Below, one piece after another: positions 50,151-60,413 of a stretch of 64,000 bases of DNA. Under the pieces are notes generated by a model, which was given only the letters and a program-made list of their open reading frames with translations, was not told the DNA's origin and did not search any database. This DNA comes from Selaginella tamariscina. Its lineage: Eukaryota > Streptophyta > Lycopodiopsida > Selaginellales > Selaginellaceae. The number at the start of each line of letters is the position of its first letter. Positions within the stretch are counted from its first letter, which is position 1. The position numbers were made by a program, and so were the translations under genes. The DNA is taken from the NCBI GenBank assembly GCA_003024785.1, contig PUQB01000013.1, positions 744,001 through 808,000 of the forward strand, given 5' to 3'.

Positions 50151-53100
50151 AGCAGGCTCCCAAGTGTGTTCGCCAGGTGGATAACCAATCCAGTCCACGA
50201 AATAGTGAAGCTGAGGTTCACCAGCAACTGTAACTGGAGGAGGTGGTGGAAGAAGTCGGCCAGGTTTAGAACTCAAGTTCACCAGCAACTGTAACTGGAG
50301 GAGGTGGTGGAAGAAGTCGGCCAGGTTCAGAAGGAGCATGATAAGGCTCCAACAAAGAACATGGAACACGGGATGGATCCGGATGGTTGGCAGAAGCTCG
50401 AGACGAAACATCACATCAGAGAGTTTGTCGATGATGCAAAATGGCCCCAAGCATTGATAGTCCAGCTTGTCACAGGGACATGTGGTTGGCCAATGATGCC
50501 GAAGGAGCCTGGTCACCAATTGTGAATGCTGGAGGAGAGGAACGGGAACGATCAGCAGCTTGTTGTTGCAAATCCCGAGCGCGTTGAAGATGATGCTGCA
50601 CTTCTTCATGGACCTGTCGGAGATCTAGTCCACGAAATAGTGAAGCTAACCGAACAAGTTTGGAGTCAAGAATTGCAGCAACCTTGACTCAGGTTCACCA
50701 GCAACTGTAACTGGAGGAGGTGGTGGAAGAAGTCGGCCAGGTTCAGAAGGAGCATGATAAGGCTCCAACAAAGAAACATGGAACACGGGATGGATTCGGA
50801 TGGTGGCAGAAGCTTGAGACAAAACGTCACATTAGAGAGTTTGTCGATGATGCGAAATGGCCCCAAGCGTTATAGTCCAGCTTGTCACAGGGACGTGTGG
50901 TTGGCCAATGACGCCGGGAGGAGCCACACTTAGTCACCAATTGGAATGCTGGAGGAGAGAAACGGCAACGATCAACAGCTTGTTGTTGCAAATCCCGAGC
51001 GCGTTGAGATGATGCTGCACTTCTTTATGGACTGTTGGAGATGCTCAACACGATCATCGACAGCTAGTGGTGAGGCCAGGAACCACGGGCAAGCTGTAGG
51101 ACCAGCGAGGATGAACACCAGAGAAGGCAAAAAATGGCGACACACCTATGGATGAGTGTGCCGTGTTGTTGTACGCGAACTCGGCAGCAGGAAGGAGATC
51201 GACCCAATCATCCTGTAGATGAGAAATGAAACACCGGAGATATTGTTCTAGAGTCTGAATTGTGCACTCCGATTGTCCATCTGTTTCAGGATGATGTGCA
51301 GTAGACATCTTCCCGGTGATACGTAGCCGATCTAGGAATCTCCGCCAGAATGCCGAAGTGAACTGGGGACCTCAATCAGTGACAAGTTCATAGGAAGACC
51401 ATGAAGACGGAACACCTCCGGTACACTAGATTTGCAGCATCAGGACCCGAACATGTCTTGTTGCAGGGAACAAAGTGCGCCATCTTAGAGAACCGATCAA
51501 CAATGACTAGGACAGCATCAAACCCTCTAGAAGGCGGTAAATCCGTGAGGAAATCCATGGTGATGGATGACCATGGCCGCTGAGCAATAGGAAGAGGCTG
51601 TAGTAGTCCAACGGTCGATGACGAGGAAGCTTTGTACGCTGGCACGTGTCACAAGATCGCACAAATCTCTCAACATACACGCGAAGCGAGGCCACCAAAC
51701 ACCCGTTGTACCAGCTCGATCGTCTTCCGAATGTCAAAATGTCCTGCAGTTGTGTTGTCATGCAGTGTTGGACAGCTCGCAACCTCAGTTCTCCGTCCGG
51801 AACATAGATTTGAATGTGGTGGTACAGCAACCCATTATGAAGATGGAAAGCAGCATAATCTCGTAGTTGTGACCCTGAAGACAATGGCTGAACTCGTCGA
51901 ACATGTGCAAGGACATCACGAGCAAACTCGTCTTGAGGGAGATTTTCTGGATTAGATCCAAAAACGAAGTGTCAACTGGAGCAGAAGAAGGGAAAGCGCG
52001 TTCACCAACAACTGGTCGGAGCTAGAATGACTTGTTCTTGTTGATCAAATCGGATTTCACCTGGTACTGGAGCTAGGTAACTGCGACGAGATAAGGCATC
52101 TGCTTTGCCATTTAGACGACCGGGACGATGAATAATCACGTATCGGAACCGGGACAAAGACTGTGCCCATCGCGCCTGACGTCGATTGAGAACTCGAGCT
52201 GTTGCCCAGTACTGGAGGTTTTGTATCACAATACACCTTAACCACATGCGGGGAACCTTCAAGGAATCTGCGCCACTCCTCAAAGGCATCGACGATCGCC
52301 AGCAGCTCCTTGTTGTAAACATCGTAGTTGATCTCAGGTGCAGTGAACTTGCAGGAATGGAAAGCAATGGGATGGAGAAGATGATCTGGACCTTCCTGGG
52401 ACAACACTCCACCAATGGCGAAGTCAGAGGCATCAGCTTCCACGAAATATGGCTTCGCAGGGTCAGGATGGATAAGAACAGGTGCCGAGGTGAACGCCTT
52501 CTTTAGGAACTCGAACGCCTCCTCAGCCTCAGAGGACCAGACAAATGGAACATCCTTGCCAGTCAACTTCGTCAATGGCAATGCAATCTTGGAGAAATCC
52601 CGAACGAAACGTCGATAGAAGTTCGCAAACCCGAGGAAACATCGAACATCACGAACATTTGATGGTCTCTCCCACTCCAATACAGTCCGGACTTTTGCAG
52701 GATCCATGTGAACACCTTCAGCTGAAATGATGTACCCAGGAACTCGACAGACTACTGACTGAAAGAGCACTTCTCCAACTTGGCAAACAAGTGGTGCTTC
52801 CGGATCTCCAAGACTAACCGTACATGCCGTTCGTGTTCTTCTCGAGTCTTGGAAAATATCAGGATGTCGTCTAGGTACATGATGACAAACAAATCCAAGA
52901 AGTCCCGGAAAATATCGTTAGCCATGTGCTGGAACACAGCAGGTGCATTTGTCAGGCCGAACGGCATTACTACTACTCGAAATGTCCGTAGCGTGTACGG
53001 AAAGCTTTTTCCACTCGTCCCCTTCTCGAATTCGGATGAGATTGTACGCTCCTCTTAAATCGATCTTTGTGAAGTATCGGCACCAGAAAGACGTTCGAGC

Positions 53101-55109
53101 ATGTCGGAGACGAGCGGGAGAGGATACTTGTTTGGAATGGTGACCTTATTCAGATCTCGGTAGTCCACCACGAGGGAGACTTCCATCCTTCTTAGAAACA
53201 AAGAATACTGGAGCACCAGCCGGTGATCGCGAATGACGGATAAATCCAGTGACAAGATTCTCCTCAATGTATTTCCTCAATGTCTCCAACTCTGTTGGTG
53301 AGAGACCGTAAATGGGACCGGAGGACGGCTACTTACCCTCAATGAGATCGATAGGACAGTCGTACTCACGGTGCGGTGGCAAGGCAGAAGCTTTCTTTTT
53401 GTCGAAGACGTCTGCGAAATCGGCATACTGCTTTGGTAAGGCAGGAGGAACAGAAACATCCTTAGCAGAGCAGGGATAGACTTTGATCGCGAACACGGAT
53501 GCTGGGTCATGTCGGCTATCTTTCTTGAACTGCTTCAAGGTGATATGCGAGACTCGAAGTGGAGAGGAACTGGAACAGGATCGGAATCAAAGAGTGTGGC
53601 TGGAGTTGAAACAGCTGGGAAACTGTTCATGAAACGTTCTCTCCAACCAGGATCCACCAACTCGATCCACGGCAAACCAAGGATAATCGTAGAGTCTGGA
53701 ATAAAACAACACTGAAGGAGATGTTCACAGCACCGCAAGCAACGACCTCAACGAACTCCGTGTCATTTACTACTGCTCCAGATTTGATATCTCGTCCGTC
53801 AACGACCCATACAGAACCAGGAGTCTTCAAAGGATGTAGACGGATCCGTGTTGACAGCAAAATTCTTGTCGATGAAATTTGCGTTCGCTCCGCTATCCAC
53901 CAAAGCTTTACCAGAGAACTCCACCTCTGGTGTCTTCAGCTGCACCGGAACATGGAACGGCTTGCACACCTTCGTGGATGGAATGGATCCAAGATGAGAA
54001 GGGAAGATGTTATGAGTGAAGAGCCTTGAGGAACATGAGTTGTTCCATGGCAATCCAGCCGGACGGCTCCTATTCGGGCTGGATCTTCTCGTTTCCCGAC
54101 AGCACAACAAGGGCCACTTCACGAGCTTGTTTTGGACGTCGATGACAATTCTCCAACTTGTGGTACGGGTCCCCACAGTACAAACAAAGCTTGTACTGAA
54201 TCCGCTTCTGACGTTCGGTTGGCAAAAGCTTGCCTCGGCGTGATCGCCCTAATTCCATGGGGATGGTTCTACTGAGGAAGATGATGAATCAGCAGATGAG
54301 GGAACAGGGACTGCAGAAATGGAGAAGACGGCACCAAGAAGAAAGAAGGATGCCGACGTTCTTGTTTCCGCTCGATCAACCGGTTGTCACAACGAATTGC
54401 CAACTCGATCATGCTGGTGAGGGTTTCCGGAACCGCAAAATTCAGCAACATGTCTTTGACCTCGTCCTGCAACCCCGACCGGAAAACCTCCTTGAGAGCA
54501 CGATCTCCCCATGTGACATCACAAGCAAGAAGTTGAAACTTCGATGCGTACTCTACTACCGACATACCCCCTTGGTGAAGCTGACGGATTTGGTGATGGC
54601 AGCACTCTCACGATCCACATCACTGAACATCGCCGTGAACCGTTCCACAAACTCGTCAAAATTCCCAAGGATCGGATCATTGTTCTCCAGCAAGGCTGAG
54701 AACCATGAAAGAGCAGAACCAGAAAGCAGCGACCCGATCAATCCAACCTTAATGTTCTGTGCTGTAGTGCCTCGGCTGCATCACGATCCGCAGACGAACT
54801 GATTGAGAAAACCTCGGAACTTCGATCGGGTACATCGAACTTTTCGGGCATGCTAATCTTCGGCTCTGGAGAATTCGCACGCTGTCGGAGCTGATCATTC
54901 TCCAGGTGTAGTTGTTTGAGCTGCTGCTGGAGGGCAGCAACTTGCTCATGAAGAGCATGCTCGGACATGATGAGTCGAAGAAGAAAAATCAAAAAGAAAA
55001 AGAGAAGAAAATCAGAAAAGAAAAAGAAAAGAAAAAATCGAAAAGAAAATTGAAAAGAGAGAAAGAAAGAAAATGGGATCGATGACAAGCGAAACAAAGC
55101 TTGTCACTA

Positions 55110-55124
55110 CTCAGAATCATTCAA
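55110..55124 (-). promoter_or_regulatory. Self-complementary primer-site candidate of copy 2
   Basis: Plus-strand CTCAGAATCATTCAA stands two bases from the 5' LTR edge at 55127. The exact complement lies in the same LTR at 55243-55257. Both the sequence and the 2-base spacing are conserved with copy 1. Confidence 0.65.
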
Positions 55125-55126
55125 AC

Positions 55127-55526
55127 TGTCACGACCTATGCAAAGGGCGAAACCTTTAGAACAAGGGTGGAACCTTGAAAGGAGGAGATTGTATTCAAGA
55201 AAGAAATGAATACAAAATGAAGCACAAGGCCGAAGACTGGTGTTGAATGATTCTGAGAAACCTGGAATTGAAACCCTGTTTATATATCTAAGGTCCTGAG
55301 GATTATATGGTCCACAACTGGTATGGAATGTGTGATCCACAACTGGTCTGGAATGTGTGCTCCATAACTGGTCTGGAACATGCGTATGAATATATGCCTT
55401 GCTGTTGATGGTGTAATTCAGCATCCAGGATCATACGGACCAGTTGGTTAAAACATGTGTTTTGTTAGCCAAAAGGTCTCAGATTCAAGTCCTATGAAAG
55501 GCAAAAAATAATTCATGATCCTTTCG
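55127..55526 (-). repeat. Chromovirus copy 2, 5' LTR
   Basis: About 400 bp, matching the other three LTRs including the TATATAAA box on the minus strand and the tRNA-like block; the outermost bases are altered. Confidence 0.85.
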
Positions 55527-55530
55527 TATA

Positions 55531-56015
55531 GAACACAAAAGATTAATAAACAAATAAGATTTAATTAAAGTCAAATTTTCTCAGAACACAAAAGATTAAT
55601 AAACAAATAAGATTTAATTAAAGTCAAATTTTCTCAAATATTACTAAGCTTTAGTAGTACCAATTGAAGAAAATTCATAACTTAAGATTTTAAGTCATAA
55701 ATGTAAAATTAATTATATATAAATTTGGGCAACAAATACAAAGAACAAAAAGATTAATAAACAAATAAGGTTTACTTAAAGTCAAATTTTCTCAACTATT
55801 ATTAAGCTTTAGTAGTACCAATTGAAGAAAATTCATAACTTAAGTCATAAATGTAAAATTAATTATATATAAATTTGGGCAACAAATACAAAGAACACAA
55901 AAGATTAATAAACAAATAAGATTTACTTAAAGTCAAATTTTCTCAAATATTACTAAGCTTTAGTAGTACCAATTGAAGAAAATTCATAACTTAAGATTTT
56001 TAAGTCATAAATGTA
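55531..56015. repeat. ~155-bp tandem repeat, three units plus a partial
   Basis: Units begin at about 55531 (partial, 52 bp), 55583, 55739 and 55893. Each holds AAAGATTAATAAACAAATAA, GTCAAATTTTCTCA, GCTTTAGTAGTACCAATTGA and, in the complete units, AAATTTGGGCAACAAATACA. The array abuts the outer edge of chromovirus copy 2. Confidence 0.9.
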
Positions 56016-56685
56016 AAATTAATTATTTACAATATTGTTCGTGTTTGCATAGATTCTATAAAGAAATAAATACATATAACTTTAGTGGGTTTATTTCAAA
56101 TGTCATATGAAGTATATTATATATAAACATGGCTTTACATATATAATAGATATGTACATGAATCTATATACTATAGAAACATGACTTTACATATATATGT
56201 TTATTATATTGATGTGTATACAAGTATACATTATTTATAATCTTAGGACTTTATTTTACATACATATTTGTGTTTGTCTAATTACAACATTGATAGACTT
56301 CTTGTATTACATCATTTAAAAATGTTATATGTAAATATGTAAAATTTTAAAAAGTTATATGTATAAATACTTAATACATACATATGTGCATTGTTAGTAC
56401 TAGATATATATTTAGTTTAATTTGACATTTATATGTGTGTGTGTGTGTGTGTTGTAAAAGAGAGATGAGTTATTTGCGATAAACTCTTGTGAATATTGGA
56501 CCCTTGGATAAAGCTATGTGATATATCCTATGTATATTTATATACATTTATATATATACCTTTGATTTCTTGATATGTCTCAAAACACGATCGTTGAAAA
56601 TCAAATTTAATATACAAACATGAATAATGTGCATATGCATGCATACATACATGCATATACCACATATATAGCAGAATGTATATAT
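56016..56685. other. AT-rich spacer with microsatellites
   Basis: TA-rich sequence with a short (GT)n at 56431-56453. No gene is seen. Confidence 0.5.
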
Positions 56686-56692
56686 ATAATTA

Positions 56693-56990
56693 GGGAATTG
56701 ATATTGCCACCACACACTTCTGCTAGTGTCACCACATCACACCACACCACACGGTACACTATGTTTTGCGACCTCTTTGTCAGCGGCCGGGTTCCTGGTC
56801 ACCGATGCAATGGGTATGCAGCACTGGCCAAGGGGTCTTTCCCGACTCGTGTCACCTGCTTTGCTTGTGGCAAACTACAAGAACTAGCGAACTACAAGAA
56901 GCACGTCGAGACAAAAGGTGCTATAAGATAATGAGGCTCAAGTATTTGTAATAATGAGGCTGTGGTGTGGTGGCAATAACAAAAGTCCCT
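56693..56990. mobile_element. MITE-like element with terminal inverted repeats and target duplication
   Basis: The left end GGGAATTGATATTGCCACCA and the right end, read inverted as GGGACTTTTGTTATTGCCAC, form imperfect terminal repeats of about 28 bases ending in CCACACnAC. ATAATTA flanks both sides (56686-56692 and 56991-56997). At 298 bp it is far too short to code a transposase. A short frame inside (from 56761) reads TCFACGK and NYKKHVETKG, a possible CxxC...H finger fragment. The superfamily is uncertain. Confidence 0.72.
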
Positions 56991-56999
56991 ATAATTAAG

Positions 57000-57369
57000 T
57001 CTAAAGATTTCAAAACTCTAAAGATTATAAAGGACAATAGTAATTGTGTGTTCTTTGTTAGAGCTTTCATACATGTATATGGGTTAATAATGTAAGTTCC
57101 ACATGTTTATAACATAATAGAATTTTTACCACCTCAAAGTCTTTCTTAAAGACCCCACCATTAGCAGAATCAAATATACTAAATGTTCTACATATTTTAT
57201 TAAAATATGCTGGCCGGGTGCCCTAGCCTGACCCTAAACAAGAACACACCTCTGAACCACAATTTTTGTATGAATTTAAAAACGCATTTTAACCTTATAC
57301 TCACGTATTATACTTGTAAAATTTATGTCCTCAAAGCTTTATTTGTTAGAAATCAAGTTATGTACTATT
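57000..57369. other. 3' flank of the P450 gene
   Basis: AT-rich, presumably holding the P450 3' untranslated region on the minus strand. Nothing else is seen. Confidence 0.45.
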
Positions 57370-58918
57370 TTATATTTCTATGGCAAACCTGGGAGAAACG
57401 ACAGCTTCTAACGGAGTCTTCAAACAGACCACACTCGCATTTGCCTCTTCCATGTCATATTTTCCCTGGCACAAAATTCCATTCGAAACCATGGACTAAG
57501 TTTGAAACTAGAAGCTGGACAGTTTTCAATCCCAATACCATTCCTGGACAAATGCGTCTTCCTGATCCAAACGGGAGTAATTCGAAATCTTGGCCTTTGA
57601 CATCTATAGAACTTTCAAGAAATCTCTCTGGTCGAAACTCCAAAGCGTCTTCTCCCCATACAGTTTTATCAGTTGTAATAGCGTACACATTAACAAATGT
57701 GCTACAACCACTTGGAATGTCATATCCTGCAAGCTTGCATGGCATAATTGTCATGTGTGGAGCTAACAAAGGTGCGGGAGGATGCAGCCTCAAACCCTCT
57801 TTAATAACTGCATTTAAATAAGATAGCTTATGAAACTCAGTTTCTTCAACCACTGGATTATGCCCCACAACGTTCATAATCTCTTCTTGAACTCTCTCCA
57901 TAGCTTTTGGATTTTGAAGAAGTTCCATGAGTATCCATTCAGATGTGATAGCAGCTGTGCCAGTCCCGGCAACAATAAGTTCCTGCAAATTATACTAATG
58001 TGAGTTCTACATATGAAATGTTAAAATTTAACAAGTTACCATGATTAATGACTTAATGGTCTCATCATTTCTGCCTTGGAAATATTCAATCATGATATCC
58101 AGAAAATCCTTAAGTTTCCTGTCACGGCGGTCTGACCTGCGCTCACTTAGAACCTTTTCTAAGAACTTATCGAGCTTAGCTTGATTAAGCTTCATTCTTG
58201 GGATTTCCCAATCTATCCATCTTAGATACGGTGGAACAAACTCGCTAATGTGAAACAGAAGAAACTCCTGAACAACTTCGTCTGAAACATCCTTAAACAA
58301 GTTAGCGTCAGGGTCAACTTCGCCTTCCTCATGTTTATCATAACTGAAGTACCTCTTGCTAATCAATATGCGAGTCATCACGTTGTGAGTCATACCCGTT
58401 AGGAGCTTCCTCACATCAACGGTTTCACCTCGTCGATGAGTTTCGACTAGAGAAGACAGTACGCGAGACATCTCATCCATTCTCACAGAAAGATAGGAAT
58501 CAATGCTTCGTGTAGTAAAAAGCTCGGTCGCGCAGAGCTTTCTCATATTTTTCCAGTGTTCGTTGAGAGGCGTGGCTACAATACCTGAGAAATTGTACGA
58601 GACATACTTGGCATATATGATGAACGGCCTCGACGCGAAAGCTGAATCTTGGTTCTTCAGCACCTCTCTGGCTAACTCCGGTGTTGAAACAACCACAGCT
58701 GGCTGGAAACCCAGCCGTAGAAATACAATGGGACCGTATTTTCTCGAGATTGCTAAGAAAGACTGTTTCGGAATACCTGTTGCCAAATGATGAAGATGGC
58801 CAATTAGGGGCAGTTTCCATGGTGATGGAGGTAACTTCGGACCAAATACTGCACTAAACAAACACTTGAATACTACTGCAATCAAAGCTGTGGAGAAAAT
58901 GACTGAAAGAAGCTCCAT
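57370..58918 (-). CDS. Microsomal cytochrome P450 (CYP71-clan-like), two exons
   Basis: A heme monooxygenase of the ER membrane; the substrate cannot be told. Exon 1 is 58040-58918 (ATG at 58918) and exon 2 is 57370-57982. The intron opens GTAACTTG and ends TTGCAG, at the position common in plant A-type P450s. Landmarks: N-terminal anchor LLSVIFSTALIAVVFKCLF, hinge PPSPWKLPLIGHL, C-helix WKNMRK, K-helix EGLR, EFRPERF, heme loop FGSGRRICPG and C-terminal MEEANASVV. Length is about 497 residues. The I-helix reads AGTGTA where the family has (A/G)Gx(D/E)T(T/S); the truncated relative at 36.7 kb keeps AGTDTT. A frame break at the T-run 57460-57463 ends the frame at 57455, about 28 residues early, after the heme loop. 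An A-homopolymer indel would explain it. Confidence 0.88.
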
Positions 58919-59232
58919 GAAGCTTGTGTATTAAGGTATGATGTAATTACATCACTATTTAATGTAATGTAATGTTTCGGGATAGGTACTACCAAAATTA
59001 ATTATGTCATGATAACCCATTCTCTTAATCTTTATATTAAATAATTTCTATATATATTATTAAATTTAATAATTTTAATACTTTAATTTAAAAGATATTT
59101 TAACTTTTTCTACTAGTCATTCATTTGCCTCATGGAGAAAACGTCAAACAAATTTATTTTACTTAATATTAAAATAATTATGGACGGCAATATATTGTAT
59201 GCTACTTTTTTGGGCAACGTCTCACCAAACAT

Positions 59233-59270
<38 letters not shown>

Positions 59271-59389
59271 TATATTCAGTTAAACAATTATGCTAATGTC
59301 ATTTAGTAACAGCCATGTGCACATTTGTCAAAGTCTTCGCCGAGTATAATACTGTTCCTTAGGGAATCTTTAAAAATGTCAATTTTAAT
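58919..59389. other. P450 upstream region, AT-rich
   Basis: The first 60 bases match the upstream of the P450 pseudogene. A (AT)n run lies at 59239-59275. Nothing else is recognised. Confidence 0.5.
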
Positions 59390-59740
59390 AATGTGAGAGC
59401 ATCTCCACCGGTGGGAAGTATATTAAAATATATGTAATGCACATATCTGTATAAAAAATTAATTAATTATTTATGCATGTGTAAATTATATATAAATTAA
59501 TTTGGACCATCGGATTAAACATGTGGCACATCAGATTAAACAACTGGTTATAATGTGAGGTAAAATGGTTTATCCGCACATACGTTGAGTAAATATGATC
59601 ATAAAATGTAATTAATTAATTAAATTTTATTAAATTTACTTCAGATGTAATTACACTGGTGGAGGTAGAAAAATTATATTTTTTAAGTAAAATAATTTAC
59701 TCATATGTTTAGTTACCACCGGTGGAGATGCTCTAACATT
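59390..59740. mobile_element. MITE with 19-bp perfect terminal inverted repeats
   Basis: AGAGCATCTCCACCGGTGG at 59396-59414 is perfectly inverted at 59716-59734. The pairing extends outward with one mismatch to 59390 and 59740. The 351-bp interior is AT-rich and non-coding. The terminal motif GAGCATCTCCACC is typical of plant MITEs. No convincing target duplication could be fixed. Confidence 0.8.
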
Positions 59741-60375
59741 TATAGTAGAGTATCAGCATTTTGAATTGTATGCGGATTGTGATCTATGGTGAAGATTAAT
59801 AGGCCAAACAGGATCGTAATAGAATGAATGTGTGCGTGTTTTGTTACACACAGACGCGTGTATATAGATGTGTTTAGGTTACAATATGTGCAACAATTAT
59901 AAGTTATAACCAGTGTAGTCGAAAAATGCTACAGAAATATTTAATTATTAATTTATTAATTATTAATTTAATTTAATTATTAATCCGTAACATTTTTTGA
60001 CTACGACATATATCACTGATTATAACTGCAGTAACAAGTGTTTATATTTTAACTTTACAGACATAGCTTTCGTATAATTTGATTAAATCACACTAGGTAG
60101 TCCTGCTATCCTTTGGATAGTAAAATTGAACTTCATCCTCAACGCTCAGATATACCATTTTTGCTCTTATCCCGATCTATGGACTTCTGCTCCTGGATTT
60201 GCTAAAAAGAACTGTACAATCATATTTAATTATTATATTTAAATAACTAATAATTATTTTCATAAAATTTATTAGTTTTTAATTTTGTTACAGACATAAA
60301 TAAATGTACACATGCCTGGTATGTATGTCTTTTGGTGAGACATACTAATATATATATAAATGCTATATACATGTG

Positions 60376-60413
<38 letters not shown>

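Larger units (their letters stand above)
49337..55526 (-). mobile_element. Ty3/Gypsy chromovirus (fossil), copy 2, inverted relative to copy 1
   Basis: Same family as copy 1, read on the minus strand. 5' LTR at 55127-55526, gag about 54.96-54.0 kb, protease about 53.9-53.6 kb, reverse transcriptase and RNase H 53.3-52.1 kb, integrase 52.0-50.9 kb, chromodomain area about 50.7-50.2 kb, 3' LTR at 49337-49733. The region before the 3' LTR is expanded by duplicated chromodomain-end pieces. It is broken, with roughly ten or more breaks. The LTR edge at 55526 has lost the canonical terminus and no clear target duplication is seen. Internal similarity to copy 1 is very high, so the two derive from a common recent source. 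Confidence 0.92.

Noticed and set aside
57207-57821. 204-codon plus-strand frame
   Set aside because: Antisense shadow of P450 exon 2, whose heme loop and PERF motif are on the minus strand.
36686-58918. A 22-kb palindrome centred near 47.7 kb (P450s and chromoviruses mirror each other)
   Set aside because: The stretches between P450 and chromovirus on the two sides do not match. The hAT element with its own target duplication explains most of the left arm, so the symmetry looks accidental.
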